50,516 bases of DNA from Bacteroidales bacterium (lineage in GTDB: Bacteria > Bacteroidota > Bacteroidia > Bacteroidales > F082), in the NCBI GenBank assembly GCA_017645245.1, contig JAGCPG010000053.1, positions 1 to 50,516 of the forward strand, in the 5' to 3' direction. Within the stretch, counting starts at the first letter, position 1. Each line of letters opens with the position of its first letter. The notes beneath the pieces are model-generated. The model ran no database searches. It saw nothing but the letters and a program-made list of their open reading frames with translations, and had not been told where the DNA came from. Below are positions 35,001-44,700 of the stretch, in pieces. The position numbers and the translations under genes were made by a program.

Positions 35001-38000
35001 TGTAGTAGAATGATACGTTTAAACCATCTTCGGAGGTTTCAAATTCCGGAGAAATGAGGTATTGGGGTGGGGTATAGTTGTAATAGAACTCGAAACTCCA
35101 TGAGCCGTTTGAGGTGTGATTGGCTTCGTCGCTCCTTCTTGTATAGGATGCTTCATTCGCGATGGTCCATAAGGCCATTTCTGATTCACTCTCAAAATTG
35201 TAGGCGTAAGGCATTGGGATGGGAACGTTGAATGTCGTGCTGCTCCATCGGCTGGTGCCGTCGTTGCCGCAGTCGGCTTGCACCTGAACTTCATAAACAA
35301 TGGAATTGGGAAGGCCGGTGAAGGTGTAGGTGGGCTCGGTCAGGCCATTCACGAGAGTCCATTCCGTTTCGGAAAGTGCTTTGTACTTGAGGTTCCATTG
35401 ACTGGCTTCGCCGGCTTCCCATGTGGCCACCTTGTTGACGACACCCAGTCCAACGGGAGCGAGGCATGTAGGCTCCGTGGTGAATGATCCTGGGTAACTC
35501 CATGGGCTATTAAGCTCACTGTGCTCGCACATTGAGCGTACCTTGAAAGAATAGGTTGAATCAGGCTGAAGGCCGGTCAATGTATAGGGTTTGCTGTAGC
35601 AGGTGACAAGGTTGGATTCGTCATTGTTAAGGCAAATTTGCCAGTAGTCGGCTGTGCCGTTCTCCGTCCAGGTAACGGTGGCCGTGGTGGTCGTGGTGGC
35701 CGTACATTGCAAATTGCTGGGTTCTGGGTAATCCTTCGCCAGGCGGATTTGGCTTTTGCCAGTGATTAAAGAACCCTGACCAGGGCTTGAAGGATCAATG
35801 GCATTGTCGTATGATGAGCGACTGAGGGCTTGGTTGCCGTCGGATGCAATGACGTAGAAATACGAGGACTTCTGGTGGGCTCCGGTTTTGTCATGCACAA
35901 TGATGGCCACATTGTGCAGACCGTCATAGTTGAAGGGTTGGGATAGTTCGATGGAAGTCCAATCTTGAGCACTAAAGTTCACAGTGCTGCTGAAAACGCG
36001 GTTGCCGGTGTTGACCGTGATCCAATCGGTGTTGCTCTCGAAGGCGTTCTTGTCGGTATTTACCATGTAAATATCCAAGTTGCGGTTACATGGGCTTGTG
36101 CCATCCCTGTAGAAGTCGATGCTTCGAATGATACCGGCATCGCCCAAATCCTCAGGAGTGTAAATCTGTTGTGAATAGGTGTTTGAGTTATAGCATTTGA
36201 TAGGTAAGTAACTGTAAAGAGTATAGAGACGACCGACAGTGTACCTTGGAGCCATGTCGAAACCCAGTGGAACGCTCCATCCGCTTTTTTCGCTGCCATA
36301 GACGGCTTTCACGCGGACATAGTAGCGCTTCACGGAGCTGAGGTTGGTGAGGGTGACGGAAGGATTGCCCGATACTGACACCTGTTGGAAAGTGCCGTTG
36401 AAGAAGGAGTTGTAGTTGCCGTATTGAACCAGCCATTCCGTTTCATCGGAGGCAGGTGTCCAACTGATATTGGCGGATGAGGTCGTGATGTTTGAAACAG
36501 CAAGTTCGTTAGGCACTTCACGGATGCTGAAATTGTCCAAATAGAGATTCTTGGGCGTATAACCTTGGCCAGCCCAATCTGAGCCGCAGGCCAGGATGAC
36601 GTAGCAGGTGCCGCTATAGGGGATGTTGATACTGTAGGTGTACCAACCCGCTCCGCTCTCGGGTGGCGCGATGGCATTGGGATCGTTGTCGTAAAAACCG
36701 CCGGCGTAGCTGTAATTGCTGCTGATGTAAAGCAAAGGTTCAAGACCGTCAATGGATCCGTTTTGGCTGACGTATACTTTGACTTCGCATTTTGTGCTCG
36801 ACTCACGGTAGATGTCAAACGAGAACGCATAGTTGTCGGAAGGAAGTGTCAATACAGGAAGCCTCAACCTGCAAAAAGTTCCGTTCAATGCACCGCTAGT
36901 TTCGCCATGAGGCAGACAAAGTGCTCCGTTTTCAATACGGAAGTTACGATGGGAATTGTTGGTGTTGACATAATTCCAGCACGGACCGTATTGTGGCGTG
37001 AAATCATTGCCGTATGAGTTGAAGTCTTCTTTCCATGGGAAAGTGGCGATGCCGCAGGAGGTGGAGAAGCTTAAGGATTCACTCCATGCGGATTGCGATT
37101 CGCCAAAGTTGGAGCGTACCTTGGCCGTGTAGTTTGTCGAGCCGTTGAGTCCGGTGATCGTGAAAGGATTGCTGGTGGCCTCAATGAGGTTGTTTTCATC
37201 GTTGTTGAGGCAGATCTGCCATGCGGTGGCATCAGTGTTGTCTGTCCATTGCAAGGTGGCTGTACCGGCAGTGGTGGCGGTACACACTAAATTGCTGGGC
37301 TTTGTCTCTTTTAAGATACGAATCTGGTTCTTATAGTTATATAGGACTTGGTTCGAATAATCTATGGAACCCGTCGGGGAGAAGTTGTAGTTGTCATCAG
37401 CACCGCGGATGGCTTGTTGGGTGCTTGTTTGAAAAACCAGAAATTCTTCAGCCTGTTCCCAAGAGCCTGTGTTATCGTCTACGACGAGGAGAACGTTGCT
37501 TGTTCCATCGTATTCGAAAGGCGTATTCAAAGTAATGGTGCTCCATTCTTGGGCGGCAAAATTGACCGAGCCACTGAAAACAAGATTGTTTTCGTTGACG
37601 GGTATAAAACCGCTGATAGTGTTCAATTCAGTGTTCACCATGTAGATGTCCAAGCTTCTGCTTTTTGTGGCATAGCCTTTTTTATAAAAGTCGATGCTAA
37701 GGATGCTACCGGCACTGCCCAGTTCTTCGGGAGTGAAAATTTGTTCCGTTAGGCTATAGTTGTGATAAATGCTTGTGGGTAAATAAGAGTTGGTAACTGA
37801 GCCTGAACCAATGATGATTTTTTGGGTGGGCTCCAATTTCAGGATGTTACTCCATGCGCTTTGTTCATCGCCACAGTTGGCGCGCACCTTGGCATAGTAG
37901 ATGGTTTCGGTGGTGAGACCGGTGATTGTGTAGGGATTGCTGGTGATCTCGGTGAGGTTGGTCTCGTCGTCGTTGATGCATAGTTGCCAAGAGGGAATGT

Positions 38001-38616
38001 CACCGATTTGCGTCCAAGCGATAGTGGCGGTGCTGGGGGTGATTTCTGTGCAGTGTAAGTCTGTGGGTATGGGACAGCTGAAAGTGGCACTTGTGATGAT
38101 GACATTGTCGATGCCTACACCATAACCGTATTTGTCAATGGCCTCAAAAGCAATTTGATATGTGCTGGAGAGGTTGGGTAATAAAACCTCTGACTCAGTG
38201 GTCCATGTGGGAACATCTTCCGTATAAGCCAAGAGCAAATGCCATTCGCTGGTGCTTGAAGACCGGTAGTAAACCTTCAATTCGTCGATGTCATTCTCCC
38301 ATTTGCGCTCGATGTGCATGAACGATAGTTCGGCGAAATCGGTTGATGAAAGGTCAATTTCGGGGGTGATCAGTTTGGTGATATTGCCAACGTTTTCATG
38401 TTTGATTAAGGCATTTTGAGAGCCTTCTCCCGCTCCTGTCCCGGAATGGTGATCACCGGTACCCACCATCCAAGTGCCAGGGCCGTCGGTGGTCCAGCCG
38501 TTGGGTAGTCCGGTGAGGCCTTCAAAGTTCTCGCTGAATAGTGTGTTCTGTGCTTTTGCCGCCCACGGTACGAGGGTCCAGAAAAGCAGTAGAAAAAGTA
38601 AATGTTTAGTTTTCAT
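32008..38616 (-). CDS. Giant secreted modular protein (2202 aa): anchor-J, fibronectin III, repeated unknown modules, C-terminal WNW pair
   Basis: Signal peptide residues 1-22 (ends AAKAQ). Approximate domains: anchor-J/cleaved-adhesin-like 25-178; fibronectin III-like 181-262; unknown module A1 268-437; FnIII 438-520; anchor-J-like 520-700; FnIII 700-790; A2 790-960; two FnIII 960-1130; anchor-J 1130-1285; A3 1285-1455; two FnIII 1455-1630; anchor-J 1630-1780; an FnIII split by an anchor-J domain 1780-2030; WNW double module 2036-2202 ending in SKGRRR. The FnIII units have the recurring W.(I/L)C.N.DE.NL and L....Y..KVR..C patterns. It is most likely cell-surface or released. There is no canonical T9SS type A or B tail; the WNW pair occupies that place. 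A ligand cannot be inferred. Confidence 0.85.
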   Translation of the reverse strand: MKTKHLLFLLLFWTLVPWAAKAQNTLFSENFEGLTGLPNGWTTDGPGTWMVGTGDHHSGTGAGEGSQNALIKHENVGNITKLITPEIDLSSTDFAELSFMHIERKWENDIDELKVYYRSSSTSEWHLLLAYTEDVPTWTTESEVLLPNLSSTYQIAFEAIDKYGYGVGIDNVIITSATFSCPIPTDLHCTEITPSTATIAWTQIGDIPSWQLCINDDETNLTEITSNPYTITGLTTETIYYAKVRANCGDEQSAWSNILKLEPTQKIIIGSGSVTNSYLPTSIYHNYSLTEQIFTPEELGSAGSILSIDFYKKGYATKSRSLDIYMVNTELNTISGFIPVNENNLVFSGSVNFAAQEWSTITLNTPFEYDGTSNVLLVVDDNTGSWEQAEEFLVFQTSTQQAIRGADDNYNFSPTGSIDYSNQVLYNYKNQIRILKETKPSNLVCTATTAGTATLQWTDNTDATAWQICLNNDENNLIEATSNPFTITGLNGSTNYTAKVRSNFGESQSAWSESLSFSTSCGIATFPWKEDFNSYGNDFTPQYGPCWNYVNTNNSHRNFRIENGALCLPHGETSGALNGTFCRLRLPVLTLPSDNYAFSFDIYRESSTKCEVKVYVSQNGSIDGLEPLLYISSNYSYAGGFYDNDPNAIAPPESGAGWYTYSINIPYSGTCYVILACGSDWAGQGYTPKNLYLDNFSIREVPNELAVSNITTSSANISWTPASDETEWLVQYGNYNSFFNGTFQQVSVSGNPSVTLTNLSSVKRYYVRVKAVYGSEKSGWSVPLGFDMAPRYTVGRLYTLYSYLPIKCYNSNTYSQQIYTPEDLGDAGIIRSIDFYRDGTSPCNRNLDIYMVNTDKNAFESNTDWITVNTGNRVFSSTVNFSAQDWTSIELSQPFNYDGLHNVAIIVHDKTGAHQKSSYFYVIASDGNQALSRSSYDNAIDPSSPGQGSLITGKSQIRLAKDYPEPSNLQCTATTTTTATVTWTENGTADYWQICLNNDESNLVTCYSKPYTLTGLQPDSTYSFKVRSMCEHSELNSPWSYPGSFTTEPTCLAPVGLGVVNKVATWEAGEASQWNLKYKALSETEWTLVNGLTEPTYTFTGLPNSIVYEVQVQADCGNDGTSRWSSTTFNVPIPMPYAYNFESESEMALWTIANEASYTRRSDEANHTSNGSWSFEFYYNYTPPQYLISPEFETSEDGLNVSFYYTNESNNWPETFCVGYSTTTKDLSAFTWGEEITAQHSGEWKLCVRDFPAGTRFVAIKYTSYDKFKLFLDDFILIPSRIIGSGDETNTDLPTNVSAKYSLTQQIYTADELGDEGVIWSISFYKDGTASCGQRDLDIYLIPTEKDHFDSPNDWIDFSNTYPRFSGIVTFNNNDWTTIELGGENAYLHDGMKNMAVIVNDKTAAQESESVSFRSFQTETNRAIHISRNDQAFSAQELSTCSGTPTTAINQFRIQRFHYCVKPASPTLVSVDRHNATLAWDVTEGKTYQCCLRVEGSESPSDEDYITLTEPNNTISYDTLTPGTWYTFHLRVVCGEDDYSSAITVWFSTLEACPTPYNINATTTSNSALLTWDSDYADQWNIRYMGNMDEDWIVIEGVTDSIYLLENLEPNNNYNLEIQADCDSDGQSDWVYFTFNTLCAAPDLPYTESFESGYLDCWFGQSQYSGTPSVNSYDAVHTGNYTLVFDPVQFPPQYVFSPELDDQGQGLYVSFWTRNYYVDNTVMEETFYIGYSTTTCEVDAFEWGEPIVSDDYEWTFYEMNFPPGTKFVAIKLATEPNDHFNNVGWVLFDDFTFDFARCVHVSCDAVTATTATLSWSGLQESFNIRYGSADDDIFSTDFETGIPDEFATDELGWILWDDVTNNGSLHSIASNNSATHSSTATISLTETVEDTCKIEFYSLISSETNYDFGIFEIDGEEKLRESGSGQDWVKHSFEVGAGTHTFTWKYTKDSSVSSGDDRYYIDDIKLTTIPTEWDAVIEGIEGTTYTLRRLRPNTNYRFEVQGVIPGSVTGTPWSQPVYFTTQDATLVTQSLTLEEGWNWVSIYIEADDPVVLLQMLEEALAENATQISSAELFTENDEGDWWGDLDEEGVTNEQMFMILVETPCTIELEGLPANPADHAITINPGWNWIGFPCDYEMTIEEALGGFDAEEGDLFANSEFFTEFDGEWYGDVETLSPGQGFMYFSNSDETKTLIIGSSKGRRR
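32011..32511 (-). repeat. Double WNW module, C-terminus of the 2202-residue protein
   Basis: The last 167 codons. Half 1 begins GWNWVSIYIE and contains FTENDEGDWWGDLDEEG; half 2 begins GWNWIGFPCD and contains FTEFDGEWYGD and PGQGFMYFSN. The region is strongly similar in DNA to 38756-39256, with long runs differing only at scattered, mostly third, positions. Confidence 0.8.
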
Positions 38617-38665
38617 TTATTTAAAGAGTTAAGAGTGAATTTTCTTAAAAGTTTTTTAACGGACG

Positions 38666-38695
38666 CAAAAGTATGGAAAAAAAGGTCTTTGTCAA
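38666..38695 (-). promoter_or_regulatory. Promoter of the 2202-residue protein gene
   Basis: The minus strand has TACTTTTG (complement of 38666-38673) and TTG (complement of 38693-38695), 19 nt apart, 49 bp upstream of the ATG at 38616. Confidence 0.6.
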
Positions 38696-38696
38696 T

Positions 38697-38729
38697 AAAA
38701 AAAATCCGCCAAATATTTGACGGATTTTT
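38697..38729 (-). terminator. Rho-independent terminator of the 2031-residue protein gene
   Basis: Arms AATCCGCCAA (38703-38712) and TTGACGGATT (38717-38726) pair with one C-A mismatch around ATAT. On the minus strand the hairpin ends in eight T residues, 24 bp after the stop at 38753. The same 10-nt arms recur at 45143-45168. Confidence 0.85.
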
Positions 38730-38752
38730 ATTCAATGATGAAAGCGGAAACC

Positions 38753-41700
38753 TTACTTCTTTCTAGCGCCTTTCGAACTGCCAATGATCAAGGTCTTCAG
38801 CTCGTCGCTGTTGGAGAAGTACATGAAGCCTTGGCCTGGAATCAGGATGGCCACGTCGCCGTACCACTCACCGTCGAACTCGGTGAAGTCTTCGCTGTTG
38901 GCGAACACGTCTCCCTCCTCGGCGTTGAAACTGCCGAGGGCTTCCTCAATGGTCATCTCGTGGTCGCAGGGGAATCCGATCCAGTTCCAGCCTGGGTTGA
39001 TGGTGATGGGGTGGCTGGCAGGATTGGCGGTATTGCCTTGTAGCTCGATGGTGCAGGGCGTTTCAACTAGGATCATATACATCTGTTCATTGGTCAGGCC
39101 TTCCTCGTCGAGGTCGCCCCACCAGTCGCCTTCGTCATTCTCGGTGAAGAGCTCGGCGGAGCTGATTTGTGTGGCGTTCTCACCGAGGGCTGATTCCAGC
39201 GATTGAAGCAGGTCGATGGGGTTGCCTTCAACATAGAGGCTCACCCAGTTCCAGCCTGTTGACAAGGCAAGGGTCTGGGTCACCGTGCTTGCCCCTTCAG
39301 TCACGAAGAACACCGACTCGCTCACTTTGTTGGGGTCGCAGTCGGGATAGACGTGGACTTCGTATGAGGTTTCGGGGCTGAGACCGGCAAGGGTGGTGCT
39401 CACTTGGTAGGCGTTGCCTGCCACGGTAACGGTCTGCCATGCGCCGGCGGGGGTGTCAAGGCCTACCATGATGTTATCGATGTAAAGCATGTGCAAGTTG
39501 GAGGTGTATTTCCAGCAGATGTACTTCGTGCCGGCGGGAATGGGTTCGCTGTAGGTGAAATGCTGTCCTGAGGAAACGGTGATTTCGTCGCCGAAGGTGA
39601 ACGAATCGGTGGCGTTGTCTGTGGAACTGAAGCCTATTTTGAAAGCCTCAGGATCGGTCGAATTCACCGGAATATAATACTCGAATTCCAGTTTCATTCC
39701 ATCGGAAATGCCAATCAGTTCGGGTGAGATGAGATATTGGGCAGTATGGTAGTTATTGAATTGGAAAACAGCAATTCCTTCCCCGTAGGTCAAAATGCCA
39801 GTGGTGCTATTACAATTGCGAAGCGTCCAGTTGCCGATGCCGTTCTCAAAGCCTTCGCTGAAGACGATGCTTGCTTCCCTGTATTCCATCGTGTAGCTTT
39901 CCTCTTCTGGAACGCCCGTCCAGCTGAGGTCGGCGGTGGTTGCACCGACGTAGCTGACGGTGAGGTTTTCAGGTCTCGGGCAGTCTTCAATCGTGTTGAA
40001 GAACAGTGTTTCGCTCACCAATTCGGGATCGCAGTCGGGATAGACATAGACTTCGTATGAGGTGGCTGGCATGAGGTCGGTGAGGGTGGTGCTCACTTCG
40101 TCGGTGTTACCTTCCACGGTAACGGTCTGCCATTGAGAATCCACGCCTATCGAAATGTCATCGAGGTATAGGAACCAATCTCCTGTGGTGAAATATTTAA
40201 AGCAGATATACTTCGTTCCAGCAGGAATTGATCCACTGTAGAGGTGCCATTGGGCATCGGAGACAGTGATTTCATCGCCGAAGGTGAACGATTCTATCAC
40301 GTTGTCCGTCGAGCTGAAGCCCACTTGGAAGGTCTCAGGCACACCCTCGCCCCAGTTCTTATAATAGAATTCCAACTTCAGTCCCTCGGTAATGTCTGTC
40401 AGTTCAGGAGAGAAGAGGTATTGTAGACGCTTGCTGTGGTGCTCGAACATGAACCCGTAACTGCCTGAATGGGCAGCGTCGGTGCCAACACCTGTAAAAG
40501 ACCATTCTTGGGCGATCGTCCAGTCGCCGAGGCCGTTTTCAAAGCCTTCGGTGAAGACATTGCCTCTTGCCTTGTAATTCACCGTGTAGCTGTCCATATA
40601 ACGCGAGGCACTCCAACTGAGTTCCGCTGTGGTTGGGCTGACGTAGTCGAGGGAGAAGTTGGTGGGGGTTTGGCATAATTCTGGAGTTGTGAAGCTCACC
40701 GTCTCGCTCACTAATTCAGGATCGCAGTCGGGATAGACGAAGGCTTCGTATTCGGTTTCGGGCGTGAGGTCTTTGAGAATTTTGCTCACTTCGGTAGTGT
40801 TGCCAACCACGGTAGCGGTCTGCCAAGCGCTGGCAGGGACTTCCACTCCTACTACCACGATGTCATCAATGTAAAGATAGTATTGGTCGTTGGAGTTGAG
40901 TTTCCAGCAGATGTATTTTGTGCCTGCGGGAATCGTCTTGCTGTAGAGATGCCACTGTTCATCGGAAACATTAATCTCGCTGCCGAAGGTGAACGATGCT
41001 GTCTCGTTGTCTGTCACGCTGAAACCCACTTGGAAAGTCTCTGGATAAAGATAACTCATGTTCTTGTAATAGAATTCCAGCTTCGCCCATTCGCCAACGC
41101 CAGTCAGTTCGGGTGAGATGAGGTATTGCGGAGGAGTGGTGTTGTAACAGAATTGGAATCCGGCATTGCCCGAATGGACACCATTGGAGGAAACACCTGT
41201 GTAACTGTCGCAATCGCGCATTGTCCAGTCGCCTAGGCCATTTTCAAAGCCTTCGTTGAAGATGACATCCAAGGGTTGTGCTGTCCTGTAGTTCACCGTG
41301 TAGCTGTCCGTTGGGATCAAGGCGGTCCATCCAAGTTTGGCAGTGGTTGCGGTGAGGTTGCTCACAGTGAGGTTGACTGGAGTCGGGCAGGTAAAAAGGT
41401 CGATGCTCACGTTGTCGATGGCCGCGGGAGGGTTGGCTCCAGCATTGTTGTCGTTGCACCATGCAAACACCATCATGTATCTGCCTTCCATGGCAATCTC
41501 AATTTCTTGGAGCATGGTTTGCCAGTCGTTTGTCATGTTGAGTTGCGAGCCTCCGTCAAGGGCTATCCAGCCTTCTGGAAGAACATTGTAATTAAAGCCC
41601 GAAGGCAGTTCTGTGCCAGCTTCCAAACTTAGGGTGTCAGGGATCAGGGCGACTCTCAGGAAGTCGTAGTTGCTTTCTCCATTTGCTTCCCAGTCGTAGG

Positions 41701-44700
41701 AGAAGCGGTAAAAACCTTCCTCGAAGAAGAAAGTCTTATAGGCATACACCATGGTCTGATTGCCGTAGGTGTAGTTGTAGGCGTTGGTGGTGCCGCCGTC
41801 GTTTGAGATGTAGAGGCCGTGGGTGCCATTGCCGTTGTGGGCGGCGGTGCCCCATGTCCATTGGTTGGTGAGGTCACCGTTGACGAGTGTCCAGTCGCAG
41901 CCGGATTCAAAGTCGGTGGCATAATGGAAAGGAGGTTCTTCCGTCATGAATATCACCGGCTTGCTCACCTTGTCAGGGTTGCAGTCTGGATAGACGAAAA
42001 CCTCGTATGGGGTGCAGGGTGTGAGGCCATTGAGGGTGCTGCTCACATCGGTGGTGTTGCCTGCCACGGTAGCGGTCTGCCATTCGCCAGGGGGAGTTTC
42101 AAGACTTACTATGATATCGTCAAGGTGTAAAGAATGACCGTTGGAGAGGTATTTCCAGCAGATGTATCTCGTGCCAGCAGGAATCGTCTCGCTGTAGAGT
42201 TGCCACTCTTCAACCGAAGTGGTGATTTCGTCGCCGAATGTGAACGATTCGGTCGCATCGTCCGTTGAACTGAAACCTATTTGGATAGTATTTGGATAAC
42301 CCGAGGGTGAGCTACGATAACGGAATTCCAACTTCATTCCCTCGGCAATGCCTGTCAGTTTGGGAGAGATAAGGTATTGAGGAGGATTGTCATTTGAGGA
42401 GAAATCGAAGAAAGCATTGCCTTCTGCGGTCATTTCGATCCAAACATGTGTGTAATAGTCGCAATTGCGGAGTGTCCAGTTGCTGATTCCGTTCTGAAAG
42501 TTTTCAATGAAATAGATGTTTGATATCCTGTAATTTATGGTGTAGCTGTCCACTAACGAATCACCTGTCCAGCTAAGGTTGGCGGTGGTTGTGTTGATGT
42601 TACCGGCGTTGAGGTCGGTTGGTTTTGGGCAGGGATCTGCCATGGTGAAGTTCACCGTTTCGCTCACCATATCGGGGTTGCAGTCGGGATAGATGTGAGC
42701 AGCGTATTGAACGGCTGGGATGAGATTGGTGAGGGTAGTGCACACTTGGTAGGCGTTGCCTGCCACGGAAACGGTCTGCCAATCCATCATGCCTATCGCG
42801 ATATCATCGAGGAAAAGTAACGTGTTGTTGTCGGGACTGTATTTCCAGCAGATGTACTTCGTGCCTGCTGGAATCGGCTCGCTGTAGAGATGCCACTGTT
42901 CATCGGAAGCAGTGATTTCTTCACCGAAGGTGAACGATTCGGTCGCATTGTCCGTTGCGCTGAAGCCCACTTGGATAGTCTCAGAATAAATATCATAACA
43001 GTTTTTATAGTAAAATTCCAGCTTCATTCCTTCGGTAATTCCTGTCAGCTCGGGTGAGATGAGGTATTGTGGAGTATAGTAGTTGTTTGTGAAATAGAAT
43101 CCGCCATTGCCAGAATGGATACAACATTCATTCGAAATAACACCTGTGTTCAAACCGCAATCGCGGAGTGTCCATCCCTCAAAGTCTTCGCCAAAGTCTT
43201 CGTTGAGGATGTCTCCTCTTGTCTGGTATTCCACCGTATAACATTCAACATTTGGCTCGCCTGTCCAGCAAAGATTGGCAGTGGTAGTGGTGATGTTGCA
43301 AACGGCGATGTTGCGAGGTGTTGGGCAGGAATTTTCCGTAATGAAATAGACCGATGCCAGGTTGTCGGGGTTGCAGTCGGGAAAGACGTTGACTTCGTAG
43401 TAGGTTTCGGGACTAAGTCCGGTAAGGGTGGTGTTTACTTCGGTGTTGTTACCTGCTATGGTTAAGGTATGCCAATCGCCGGCGGGAACGGTTTCGGTTT
43501 GGGCTGTCCTATATTTCACCGTGTAACTTTCCACCTCTAGTAGGACAGTCCAGCTGATGTCGGCAATGGTTCCACCTATGTTACTGACTGTAAGGTTTGT
43601 GAGCGTGGGACAGTCTAAGGTGATGAAAAACACCATATTGCTCACCTTGTTGGGGTTGCAATTGGGATAGACGTAGGTTTCGTAAAGGGAGCTGGGCGTG
43701 AGATTGGTGAGGGTGGTGCCCACTTGGAAGGTGCCGCCTGCCACGGTAGCGGTCTGCCATTCGCCGGTGGGAACATTCGCATCCACGCCTACCATGATGT
43801 CGTCGATGGCCAAAATGGCATAGTTTTGGGCGGTAGGAACATACTCCAAGCAGATGTACTTTGTGCCAGCGGGTATCGGTGTACTGTAGAGACTCCATGA
43901 TGTTTCGGGGTTGACTATTTCGCTGAAAGTGAACGATTCTGTTGCGTTGTCAGTCGAGCTGAAACCCACTTGAAGAGAATTGGTATTAGTGTTTGTCACA
44001 CTGCTTCTATGATAGAATTCCAGTTTCATTCCTTCGGGGACGCCACTCAATTCGGGTGAGATGAGGTATTTTGTGCCATAGGGCGAGTAATTTACAAAAT
44101 TGAATCCACGACTGCCCGTATACGCATTTGTCCCAATGCTTAGGTTGTCTCCAATACATGTCCAGTCGCCAATTCCGTTTTCAAAGCCTTCGGTGAAGAC
44201 GGTTCCCGTTGTCCTGTATTTCACTTTGTAGCTTTCCACATCAGGATTGCCTGGCCAGCTGAGGTTGACAGTGGTTTGTTTGATGTTGTTGACGGTGAGG
44301 GTGGGGTTGGTGACGTCGCAGAGGTCAACGACCATGAATCTCAGTTCGGCCAGTTGGAAGCAGCCGCCGCTTTGGATGGCTGACACGTCGAAACGGAAAT
44401 ACTGGTAGGTCTCATGATTAGGGTTGTCGACGGTAAACTCAAAGTCAGTAAAGTTGACATCCTGTAGCACTTGGTCGTCGGTGACGGAGGCTATGGTTGT
44501 CCATTCGTCGTTCGGGTTGGCTTTGGCCTTGATGGTCCAGTCCTTCGGGTTGCGACCAGTCCAAGTTGCATTGTCATCCCCCGTGGTGAGCACATAACCA
44601 GTGGGAGTGATGGGATCGGTACTGTAGAACTCGATGTATAAACCGAGATTATTCGGGCTTGAAAAGCCACCGACACACCATTTGGTATTGATGTCGTTGT

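Noticed and set aside
39299-44326. CRISPR-like or satellite repeat
   Set aside because: The repeats are diverged protein modules of about 700 bp in one open frame, without spacers or short fixed units.
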